A DNA stretch of 64,000 nt from CAZIOH01 sp964540815 (GTDB lineage: Bacteria; Myxococcota_A; Polyangia; Fen-1088), in assembly GCA_964540815.1 (NCBI GenBank), contig CAZIOH010000001.1:168124-232123 (forward strand), in the 5' to 3' direction. Under the pieces are notes generated by a model, which made no database searches, was not told the origin of the DNA, and was given only the letters and a program-made list of their open reading frames with translations. Shown piece after piece: positions 16,429 to 24,031 of this stretch (position 1 is its first letter; every line of letters begins with the position of its first letter). The position numbers and the translations under genes are program-made.

Positions 16429-17835
16429 TCACCGCGCGCCCGATGGTGACGACGTTGGCGTGGCGGAGGGCGCGAACACCGCCAGGGCATTCCGCTGGCC
16501 GGCGGTGTGGAGCAAGGTGCCCCCATGACGCAGGACCAGGGCCCGAAAGGACGCGCGATCGAAGCGCATGGTGTGCGTGCCGATGCCGGGGTCGGCGAAC
16601 CGCGCCGCGAGCCCGCCGACGAGCGGCAAGCTCGAGAGGTTCCGAACGGGCTCCGAGACGATGACCGCGCGCCGGGCCGCTTGGCGCAGGCGGGTCAGCA
16701 CCGCGTCGGCGGTCGTTCCGAAGTGGTAGAGGCTCGAGCACATCACCAGGTAATCCGCAGGCGGGATCGGCGAGATCGGCGAGGGCGGCGAGTGCGGCGA
16801 GGGATCCCCGAGCAGGTTGAACCACCGGACGTCGACCCCCCGGTGGCGGGCGTGCATGACGAAGTCGCCGTTGTAGTCGAGCCCGAGGTAGGTGCAGCCG
16901 CGCTCGCGCAAGAAATCCCGGTAGAGGCGCGCGGTGCCGCAGCACACGTCGACCACGCTGGCGCCATCGGGGATCTGGGCGGCCACCTCCGCGTGGGTCT
17001 GGCGGTACTCGGCCCGATAGAGGGCCCGCATGACCAGATCGTACCCGTGCCCGGTCCAGTAGATGGGGGACTTGGCCCGCCGCGAAAGCCCGATCACGCC
17101 TCGAAAATCGTGGAGCGCGCGCAGCGACCGCCAGGAGTCTCGCCAGATCCGAACGGTGCTGCGCTTGTCACCCCGGCGCAGGAACAGCACGGGCACCTCC
17201 CGGATCCGCAGGTTGGCCAGCCGGGCCCGGGCCATGACTTCGGTGTCCCAGAACCACCCGTCGTTCTGGCTCGACAGCACCGCGTGGGTGGCGGTCGCGC
17301 GCCGGAAGAACTTGCACCCGGTCTCGGTGTCCTCGAGCCCGAGCGACAGGAGGACGTCGCACACCCGCCGGTAGGCCCACGACAGCGCCGCCCGGTGCAG
17401 CGCGCCGGTCTGCTTGAGGCTGTAGTACCGCCGACCCGTGACGACATCGTCCCCGTGGCGCTCGAGCGCGTGCACGAGGTCGGGGATGAAGCGGGCGTGC
17501 ACCTCGAGATCGATGTCGATGAAGCCCGTGATGCGGCCCTCGCTGCTGGCGAACCCGGTCTTGAAGGCGGCGCCGCGTCCGCGGTTCGTCGCATGGAAGA
17601 TGAATCGGCAGCGGGGATCGGCGGCGCAGAGCTCGCGCACGATGGCGCGGGTATCGTCCTGGCTCCCGTCGTCGACGAACACCAGCTCCCAGCTCCAGGG
17701 GCCGCGCTCGAGGACCTCCACCACCGCCCGGACGCTGGCGCGCAGATGCTGGCCCTCGTTGTAGCACGGGACGACGAGGGACACATCGAGCACCGGTGGG
17801 CCGGGCAGGTCTCTGGTCAGATCAGGTGGGGTCAT
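16429..17835 (-). CDS. GT2 glycosyltransferase fused to SAM methyltransferase
   Basis: Two enzymes in one 468-residue chain. Residues 15-240 are a GT2 domain of the dolichyl/polyprenyl-phosphate sugar synthase type: LDVSLVVPCYNEG, VFVDDGSQDDT, the metal-binding DID in GFIDIDLEVH and ETGCKFFRR. Residues 275-440 are a class I methyltransferase with SVVDVCCGTARLYRDF as the SAM loop and LVMCSSLYHFG as the post-motif. A Pro/Ser insertion in the methyltransferase half comes from a 9-base tandem repeat (16763-16803). The start overlaps the DegT gene by 14 bases. It likely makes a lipid-linked sugar and methylates the product or a related glycan; this is inferred. Confidence 0.85.
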   Translation of the reverse strand: MTPPDLTRDLPGPPVLDVSLVVPCYNEGQHLRASVRAVVEVLERGPWSWELVFVDDGSQDDTRAIVRELCAADPRCRFIFHATNRGRGAAFKTGFASSEGRITGFIDIDLEVHARFIPDLVHALERHGDDVVTGRRYYSLKQTGALHRAALSWAYRRVCDVLLSLGLEDTETGCKFFRRATATHAVLSSQNDGWFWDTEVMARARLANLRIREVPVLFLRRGDKRSTVRIWRDSWRSLRALHDFRGVIGLSRRAKSPIYWTGHGYDLVMRALYRAEYRQTHAEVAAQIPDGASVVDVCCGTARLYRDFLRERGCTYLGLDYNGDFVMHARHRGVDVRWFNLLGDPSPHSPPSPISPIPPADYLVMCSSLYHFGTTADAVLTRLRQAARRAVIVSEPVRNLSSLPLVGGLAARFADPGIGTHTMRFDRASFRALVLRHGGTLLHTAGQRNALAVFAPSATPTSSPSGAR

Positions 17836-19018
17836 CGAAGATCTGTCGCAGCGCCCGGACCACGTCCGAGGCGTCCGTATCGGTCATCCCCGCCGACAAG
17901 GGCAACGAGAATGTGCGCGCGCCGATCCACTCGGCGTTGGGCAAGGTGCCCGTGCGCGCCCCGAAGGTCCGCCGGTACCAGGCGTGCTGGTGCACGGGCC
18001 GGTAGTGAACCCCCGCGCCGATGCGCAAGGCGTGCAGGCGGCGCAGGATCTCGTCGCGGGTCAGCCGGGTGCGGGTGTCGTCGACCTGGCAGGTGTAGAG
18101 GTGCAGCGCATGCCGCGTGCCGGGGGCGGGCGGGGGCGGCAACCGCAGCGGCAGGTCGGCCAGCTCCGCCTCGTAGAACCGCCAGATGACCTGGCGCCGG
18201 CGCCACCGCTCCTCGAGGCTCGCCAGCTGGTGCAGGCCGATCGACGCCGCCAGGTCGGTCAGGTTGTACTTGAAGCCGGGCTCCTCCACCTCGTAGTGGA
18301 CGTAGCCCTCGTCGCTGAACCTTTGCCAGGCGTCGGCGCTCATGCCGTGCAGCGCCAGGCTCTTGAGGCGGCGGGCGAGGGTCGGGTCGCGCGCCACGAT
18401 CAGGCCGCCCTCGACCGTGGTCAGGCTCTTGGTCACGTAGAAGCTGAAGCATCCGAGATCGCCGAGCGTCCCGCAGTGGCGCCCCGGCTGGCCGAGTCGG
18501 GTGGTGGTGGCCTCGAGGGCATGGGCGGCGTCCTCGACCACGAACAGCCCGTGTTGCCCGGCCACCGCCAGGAGGCCGTCCATGTCGCACGGCCGTCCCG
18601 CGAAGTGCACGGGGAGGATGGCGCGGGTCCGCGGGGTGAGCTTGCGGCGAACGTCGTCGAGGTCGAGGTTGCCGGTGCCGCGATCGCAGTCGACGAACAC
18701 CGGCTCGTGTCCGGCGTGCACGATGGCGTTGGCGGTCGCGCAAAAGGTCATGGCGGTGGTGAGGATCTCCGACCCGGGCGGCAGGTCCAGCACCTTCAAC
18801 GACAGGTGCAGGGCCGCGGTGCAGGAGTTCACCGCCACCACCGCCGGCGCATCGAGGTACGCGGCGAGGCGGCGCTCGAGCTCCGCCACCCGCGGTCCGG
18901 CCCCGAGCCACCCCGAGTCGATGCAGGCCAGGACCTCGGCGCGCTCGCCCGCACCGAGCGACGGCGCGCCGAACACCAGGTACCGCTCGCGCCAGGGTCG
19001 CTCCGAGGCGCCGCTCAT
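17822..19018 (-). CDS. DegT/DnrJ/EryC1/StrS family PLP aminotransferase
   Basis: A 398-residue sugar aminotransferase of the DegT/ArnB type, which converts a nucleotide-linked keto-sugar to an amino-sugar using glutamate. Motifs include VAVNSCTAALHLSL near the PLP phosphate site, VVEDAAHALEA with the ring-contacting Asp, and SFYVTKSLTTVEGG, whose Lys (about residue 196) should hold PLP. GAGVHYRPVHQHAWYR is the typical C-terminal block. Its ATG overlaps the upstream methyltransferase stop by 4 bases (ATGA). It indicates that the locus product contains an amino sugar, which fits the PIG-L deacetylase across the divergent promoter. Confidence 0.92.
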   Translation of the reverse strand: MSGASERPWRERYLVFGAPSLGAGERAEVLACIDSGWLGAGPRVAELERRLAAYLDAPAVVAVNSCTAALHLSLKVLDLPPGSEILTTAMTFCATANAIVHAGHEPVFVDCDRGTGNLDLDDVRRKLTPRTRAILPVHFAGRPCDMDGLLAVAGQHGLFVVEDAAHALEATTTRLGQPGRHCGTLGDLGCFSFYVTKSLTTVEGGLIVARDPTLARRLKSLALHGMSADAWQRFSDEGYVHYEVEEPGFKYNLTDLAASIGLHQLASLEERWRRRQVIWRFYEAELADLPLRLPPPPAPGTRHALHLYTCQVDDTRTRLTRDEILRRLHALRIGAGVHYRPVHQHAWYRRTFGARTGTLPNAEWIGARTFSLPLSAGMTDTDASDVVRALRQIFDDPT

Positions 19019-19830
19019 GCGTCGGCCCCCGCCGGGCGTCGCCGCAGGCGGCAGAGCACGCTCGCCCCCGCGGGCAACGACAGCCACTCGTCCCCGACCG
19101 CCCGCGCCTCGACGGCCGCGATCCCCCCCGCCAGCGCGTGCAGGCCGCGCAGCCACCGGGCCTCGCCAGCCGCCGCGAGGTTGCTCTCCGTGCGCCAGCC
19201 GGCGTGCGTGAGCCTCCGCCACCACACCACCGCTGCCATGGCCGGGAGGATGCCGAGGTTGAAGTAGCTCGCGAACAGGATCTCGAGCCCGGCGGCCCGG
19301 CAAGCCCCGAGCAGCCGGCGCCGCGTGTAGCGGCGCCGGTGCTGGCTGATGACGTCCTCGCCGCTCCACAGCCACGGGTAGGCCGGAACGGTCACCACCA
19401 CCTGTCCCCCCGGCGTCAAGAGTGAGGCGAGCGTGCGCAGGCCCGCGACATCGTCGTCGAGGTGCTCGAGCACGTCGAGGCAGGTCACGATGTCGAAGCG
19501 CGCGCGCAGCCCGGGGAGATCGCGGGGCACGAGGTGGACCGGGGTCCCGGCGCTGGCCAGCGGGGCCAGCACCCCCGCCGATCCCGCCGCCTCGCCGGCG
19601 TCGACGATGTCCGCCCCTTCCGCCGTGCCGAGCTCCGCGAGCGCACCGAGCTCGAAGCCGGCGGCGCAGCCGTAGTCGAGCAGCGCCAGGCGGCGACCGT
19701 GCCGGGCGGCGCCCGGTTCGAGCGTCCGCGCGGCGCGCCGCACCTGTCGCATGAACAGCGCGCGGCGCGTGCGATACCACCAGTGGGAGCCCTGGTGCTC
19801 GAGCGTGACTCTGTACCCATCGGGGAGCAT
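19015..19830 (-). CDS. Class I SAM-dependent methyltransferase
   Basis: A 271-residue methyltransferase with the SAM loop LALLDYGCAAGFELGAL at about residue 47 and the strand 4 motif FDIVTCLDVLEHLDDD, a UbiE/MT11-like arrangement. The C-terminal third has two hydrophobic stretches (FASYFNLGILPAMAAVVWW), typical of a subset that acts near membranes on lipid-linked glycans. It is the first gene of the leftward arm. No Shine-Dalgarno sequence is evident, and a long pyrimidine tract on the transcribed sense strand lies 19-81 bases before its ATG. The acceptor is unknown. Confidence 0.88.
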   Translation of the reverse strand: MLPDGYRVTLEHQGSHWWYRTRRALFMRQVRRAARTLEPGAARHGRRLALLDYGCAAGFELGALAELGTAEGADIVDAGEAAGSAGVLAPLASAGTPVHLVPRDLPGLRARFDIVTCLDVLEHLDDDVAGLRTLASLLTPGGQVVVTVPAYPWLWSGEDVISQHRRRYTRRRLLGACRAAGLEILFASYFNLGILPAMAAVVWWRRLTHAGWRTESNLAAAGEARWLRGLHALAGGIAAVEARAVGDEWLSLPAGASVLCRLRRRPAGADA

Positions 19831-20218
19831 GGTTGTCCAGGCCGGGTCGGAAGAAGAGGGAGGCAGGGAGGGAGGAGGGAGGAGGGAGGAGGGAGGAGGG
19901 AGGGAGGGAGGTTCGGACGGGCGGACGGGCGAACGGACGATCGTGAAGGGGCGCGAGACGACGGTTGCGAGCTGCCGGGTGGTCGCGGCGCCTGGGGTGT
20001 GTCGCAGCTGCGACCCCCGCGCCGCCCGCCCGTCACGCGTGAGCGTAGCTCAGCTCGGGTGTTTGTACGAGCAGCCTCTCCGTCGCGCCTTGCCGGCCGG
20101 GCGCCTCGACGGTCCTCCGGGCTTTTATTTTGCGGCGGGCCCTTCGCGCGTGCCGGGCGGGTGCCTCGTGTGCACGCCGCCCCGACCAGGATCGGCGCGC
20201 GTCTGGTAGCTTGGGGCG
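19831..20218. promoter_or_regulatory. Divergent control region of the glycan locus
   Basis: This 388-base non-coding stretch separates the leftward operon from the rightward operon and should hold promoters for both. It contains a purine-only tract (19849-19911, listed separately), then short GGACGGGCG repeats (about 19915-19940). No convincing -35/-10 pair or known operator could be read, and the frames through it look like composition shadows. Confidence 0.5.
19849..19911 (+). repeat. G-rich purine tract of GGAGGGA-type repeats
   Basis: Sixty-three bases of almost pure purine, interrupted once by C at 19864, are built from repeated GGAGGGA units. The many GGG runs could fold as a G-quadruplex or H-DNA. 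The tract begins 19 bases before the methyltransferase start, so that gene's transcript would begin with a C/T-rich leader. Confidence 0.9.
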
Positions 20219-21787
20219 GTGGGGCTCTTGCTCGTGCTCGCCGCCAGCGCGCTGACCGCGGCCTGCTTGCTCGCCCTTTTCGTTCGCCGGCGCCGTTACC
20301 GCGGGGCCTTGCGTGGGAGCGCGCACCGGGACGACGTCTTCCCCACGCGCTTGCCCCCGGCCACCTTCGAGGTGGTGCCAGGCCCGGCGGGATTCGAGCT
20401 GCCTCCGGGCGTGAAGACGGATGGGCAGACGGTGTTCCTTCATCTGTCGGTCGCGTCAACCCTCCTCGGCCGTCTCTTCGATCCGTTCATCGCGGTGGCG
20501 CTCCGCAACACCGTGGGCAACCCGGTGGAGTTCCGCGCCACCTCGGACGTGGCACCGGCTCCGCCCGAGGTCGGGACCTGGCACTTCCAGAGCTTCGAGC
20601 GGGGGGCCCGGGGCATGCGCTACCTCAACCTCTCGCCGCTGTTCGCACGCCGCGTCGCGGGACCCGAGGAGATCCGGGGCCGGATCGAGCTGCGCGGCCG
20701 CTTCCTGCGCTGGTCGGCGCGCGGGGCCTTGCTGCTCTTCCCGCGGGTCCCGGCGGAGGTGGAGGAGGGCACCTGTCTGGTCCTCGCCCCCCACCCCGAT
20801 GACGCGGAGATCGCCACCTTCGGAATGTACGCGCGCCGGCCGAGGCGGGCGTGGGTCGTCACGGTGACCGCGGGCGAGCGGGGCTCGGCCGCCCTGTCTC
20901 CGCTGATTGCCACCGACGCCCGCGCCCGCTGGCTCGGGGACGTGCGGGTGCACGACAGCCTGTCCATTCCCCCCGGGCTCGCGGGGGTGCCGCCCGCGCA
21001 CTGCGCAAATCTCGTGTACCCGGACGGGCGGCTCGAGGAGATGTGGCGCGCCCCCGACCAGGCCTTTGCGCTGGCCTGCGAGGCGGAGATGCCCCGGGCA
21101 GTGCTGCGGGCCCGCAACCCGTCGACCCTGCTGGCGGGACCCGGCCCGGCCGGGCGCGTCTCGGCGGGCTGCACCTGGAACGGCCTCGTGGCCGAGCTGG
21201 GGCGCCTGCTCGAATCCGTGAAGCCGGGCGTGGTCCTGTGCCCTCATCCCCTGATTGACTCCCACGCGGACCACGTCTTCACGGCGGTGGCGCTCGATGC
21301 AGCTCTTCACGGTCTCGGTCTCGCGACCCCGCGCCCGGCGATCTGGCTCTACGCCGTCCACCTCCGCGAGCTCCCCCTGCATCCCTTCGGCCCACCCGAG
21401 GCCCTCGCCTCGCTGCCCCCGGGCGAACCGTCCTCTTCTCGCTCCTCCCCGAGCTCCGGCTCCCTGGCCGACGCGATCGTCTCGTTGCCTCTATCGCCAG
21501 ATCTTCGTCGGGCCAAGTACCTCGCCATCGAGGCGGCCCACGATCTCCGCCACCAGGAGGCTCTCGCGCCCCGCACGCTCGGGCAGCTCCTCCGCCTGGT
21601 CAAGCGGGAGATCTCCTCCTACCTCGCCAGCCTTCCCCCGAACCCGCAAAGCTTCCTTCGGCGCGCCCCCCGCCCGAACGAGATCTACTACCTGGTCTCG
21701 CCCGACTCCCTGGCCGACCTGGTCGAGCGTGCCCTCGCCGCCCGCCCGGCGTCCCAGAAACCCACTGCGGTGCCGCGACCTGGCTGA
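20219..21787 (+). CDS. PIG-L (LmbE-like) deacetylase with N-terminal membrane anchor
   Basis: This 522-residue protein begins with one membrane helix (LLLVLAASALTAACLLALF), followed by a roughly 150-residue beta-rich region and then a PIG-L domain. The zinc-site motif LVLAPHPDDAEIATFG falls at about residue 188, and the second His cluster HPLIDSHADH supports an intact metal site. PIG-L enzymes remove acetyl groups from N-acetylglucosamine-type sugars on lipids or small molecules. GTG at 20219 gives the membrane helix at the start; the ribosome binding site is weak. It opens the rightward operon, so it probably deacetylates a locus intermediate. Confidence 0.88.
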   Translation: MGLLLVLAASALTAACLLALFVRRRRYRGALRGSAHRDDVFPTRLPPATFEVVPGPAGFELPPGVKTDGQTVFLHLSVASTLLGRLFDPFIAVALRNTVGNPVEFRATSDVAPAPPEVGTWHFQSFERGARGMRYLNLSPLFARRVAGPEEIRGRIELRGRFLRWSARGALLLFPRVPAEVEEGTCLVLAPHPDDAEIATFGMYARRPRRAWVVTVTAGERGSAALSPLIATDARARWLGDVRVHDSLSIPPGLAGVPPAHCANLVYPDGRLEEMWRAPDQAFALACEAEMPRAVLRARNPSTLLAGPGPAGRVSAGCTWNGLVAELGRLLESVKPGVVLCPHPLIDSHADHVFTAVALDAALHGLGLATPRPAIWLYAVHLRELPLHPFGPPEALASLPPGEPSSSRSSPSSGSLADAIVSLPLSPDLRRAKYLAIEAAHDLRHQEALAPRTLGQLLRLVKREISSYLASLPPNPQSFLRRAPRPNEIYYLVSPDSLADLVERALAARPASQKPTAVPRPG

Positions 21788-21796
21788 GGGCCCAAG

Positions 21797-21890
21797 CCCT
21801 CGTCCTCGTCCTCGTCCCACGACTCCTGTCGCGTCCGGTCATGCGTCGAGGAACGACCGCGGGGCCAGGCCCATCCCCATCCCCATCCCC
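21797..21890. repeat. Two simple-sequence repeats after the deacetylase gene
   Basis: Directly after the stop of the PIG-L gene are three CCTCGT hexamers (21797-21818). Some 50 bases later are further hexamers of the CCCCAT type (21870-21890). A similar TCCTCG repeat follows another stop codon at 38.3 kb. Both lie in the 157-base space before the next gene. Confidence 0.85.
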
Positions 21891-21944
21891 AAATTGCGCG
21901 TCCTCTGCGCCCATTCGCGGAGCTGTGGTAGCGTTGTCCGGTTC

Positions 21945-23282
21945 ATGTCCGAACGCGTTGCCATCGTCCACGACTGGTTGATCGCGATGAGGGGCGGAGA
22001 GCGCGTTCTCGAGTCGCTCTCGGCTCTCTATCCCGAGGCCGACCTCTTCACGCTGAGGTACGATCGCAGCAAGATCTCCCCGACGCTGGCTCGGCACCGC
22101 GTGACCACCTCCTTCATCGACCGGCTCGCCCGCACGGCGATGCTCGGCGGGCGCTTTCGCGGCCTCCTGCCGCTCTTCCCGCTGGCCGCCGAGTCGTTCC
22201 GCCTCGACGGGTATGACCTGGTGATCTCGAGCAGCCACTGCGTCGCCGCCGGAGTCCTGGCGCCCCCGCGGGCGTTGCACGTGGCGTATCTGCATTCGCC
22301 GATGCGCTATGCCTGGGAGGCGCGCGCGGCGTACGAGGCGGAGGTGAAGGGTGGAACGCTCGGCCGTCTGGCGTTTCGCGGGCTCACCCACTACCTGCGC
22401 TGGTGGGATGCCGCGGCCTCGGCCCGGCCCGATCTGTTGATTGCAAACAGCACCTACACCCAGGCCAGGATCCGTCGCTATTACGGCCGCGGCGCCGAGG
22501 TGATCGAGCCGCCGATCGATACCAAGCGCTTCGAGGCTCGCGCCATCGCCGCTGCGGCGGACGTTGCGCATCCTGCCCCGGCGGCAGCGGCAGGAAGCAG
22601 GCCACTCCTCGTGGTCTCGGCGCTCGTCCCGTACAAGCGGGTCGAGCTGGCCGTGCGCGCGATGCAGGGACGTCCCGAGCGCCTGATCGTCGTCGGAGAG
22701 GGTCCCGAGCGGGGGCGCCTGATGGCGCTGGCTGGCCCCAACGTGACGTTCCGGGGCTGGGTGGGCGATGCCGAGCTCGACGCCCTCTACGCGGAATGCC
22801 GGGCGGTCGTTCATCCGGCGGTCGACGACTTCGGGATGGTGATGGTCGAGGCCCTGGCCGCCGGCAAGCCGGTGGTGGTGTCGAGCGAGGGCGGGGCTCG
22901 GGAGATCGTCGAGCGCGACGAGACCGGGGTCTTCTTCGACGCGCCGACCGTCGAGGCGGTGCGAGCGGCGCTGGATCGCCTCGAGGCGCGCGCGCCGCAT
23001 TTTGCTCCGGAGCGCCTGCGCGCCGCCGCGCGCCGCTTCGACACCGCGGTCTTCCAGCAGCGCTTCAGCGACGCGGTGGCCAGGGCGCGCGCGGCCCGCG
23101 AGGAGCCCGCCTCCAGCGCCGAGCTGGCGAACGGGACGCGCGCCCGGCGGCCGCGTGGTCCCTCGGGCGAGGGCCCCTCGACCGATTGGGAAGGCGCCCA
23201 CCGCCGGGCATCGACATGGACATCGACCTTGGGGGCCGTCGCAAGGGCACGGCGGCACGGCAAGCTGCGGGAGGTGGCGTGA
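21945..23282 (+). CDS. GT4 family glycosyltransferase
   Basis: A 445-residue cytoplasmic GT-B enzyme. The N-terminal half has VAIVHDWLIAMRGGERVL and HSPMRYAWEA, typical of the mannosyl/rhamnosyl GT4 branch. The C-terminal half has VSALVPYKRVELAVRAM, GEGPERGRL and the EX7E region HPAVDDFGMVMVEALAAGKP that binds the sugar nucleotide. The reading frame is open far upstream, but the family start fits the ATG at 21945. The last 60 residues are low-complexity and probably not part of the fold. The stop overlaps the next GTG start as GTGA. Confidence 0.9.
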   Translation: MSERVAIVHDWLIAMRGGERVLESLSALYPEADLFTLRYDRSKISPTLARHRVTTSFIDRLARTAMLGGRFRGLLPLFPLAAESFRLDGYDLVISSSHCVAAGVLAPPRALHVAYLHSPMRYAWEARAAYEAEVKGGTLGRLAFRGLTHYLRWWDAAASARPDLLIANSTYTQARIRRYYGRGAEVIEPPIDTKRFEARAIAAAADVAHPAPAAAAGSRPLLVVSALVPYKRVELAVRAMQGRPERLIVVGEGPERGRLMALAGPNVTFRGWVGDAELDALYAECRAVVHPAVDDFGMVMVEALAAGKPVVVSSEGGAREIVERDETGVFFDAPTVEAVRAALDRLEARAPHFAPERLRAAARRFDTAVFQQRFSDAVARARAAREEPASSAELANGTRARRPRGPSGEGPSTDWEGAHRRASTWTSTLGAVARARRHGKLREVA

Positions 23283-24031
23283 GCGCCGCGCACCCGGCCG
23301 AGGCGGCTTCCGTGGTGGGGCAATCCACCATTGGCCTCGGGCGCGTGGCTCCGGGGGCTCCGCACCGGCACGGCGCCGGGCCATCCGGGGCAGCGGCGAC
23401 GGCGACGGCCACCGCCACCGCTGCGTCGCTGGCTGCCGCCGCCCTCGCGAGCGGCGTCTCTCCCCGGCGCCGCCACCCCGCCCTGTGCGCGGTGAAGCGG
23501 AGCATCGACATCCTGGCGTCCTTCCTCGGCCTGGTCCTGACCGCTCCGGTGGTCGCGCTGCTGGCGGTCATCATCCGCCTCGACTCGCGGGGATCGGTGC
23601 TGTTTCACCAGACCCGCATCGGCCGCGACGGGCGCCCGTTTCAGCTCATCAAGCTCCGCAGCATGCACGACGACGCGCGGGTGACGCGCGTCGGACGTTT
23701 CCTGCGTCCGATGGGCCTCGACGAGCTGCCTCAGCTCTGGAACGTCCTCGTCGGTGACATGAGCGTGGTCGGGCCGCGGCCCGAGCGCCCGCACCTCGTC
23801 GCCGAGTACGAGGAGACGTTGCCCGGCTACGCGCACCGGCACGTCGTTCGTCCGGGCATCACCGGCTGGGCGCAAATTCACGGTCTGCGCGGCGGCGAGC
23901 GCCCCATCTCGGAGCGACTGCTCTTCGATCTCGAGTACGTGCGAACCTGGAATCCCGCGCGGGACTTGCTGATCTTGGCGTTGACCCTGAGCGCCGTCTG
24001 GAGAGACACCCGCCGCGAGCTGCGCCAGTAG
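23279..24031 (+). CDS. Initiating polyprenyl-phosphate sugar-phosphate transferase (WcaJ/PglC-like)
   Basis: A 250-residue protein with the bacterial sugar transferase domain that loads the first sugar phosphate onto undecaprenyl phosphate. After a low-complexity Ala/Thr stretch comes KRSIDILASFLGLVLTAP (re-entrant membrane helix), then FHQTRIGRDGRPFQLIKLRS, GLDELPQLWNVLVGDMSVVG, PRPERP and RPGITGWAQIHG. It lacks the large N-terminal domain of WcaJ and is nearer PglC in size. The GTG start overlaps the preceding stop by 4 bases, and its TAG overlaps the next start by one. It marks the locus as a lipid-linked glycan pathway. Confidence 0.9.
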   Translation: MSAAHPAEAASVVGQSTIGLGRVAPGAPHRHGAGPSGAAATATATATAASLAAAALASGVSPRRRHPALCAVKRSIDILASFLGLVLTAPVVALLAVIIRLDSRGSVLFHQTRIGRDGRPFQLIKLRSMHDDARVTRVGRFLRPMGLDELPQLWNVLVGDMSVVGPRPERPHLVAEYEETLPGYAHRHVVRPGITGWAQIHGLRGGERPISERLLFDLEYVRTWNPARDLLILALTLSAVWRDTRRELRQ

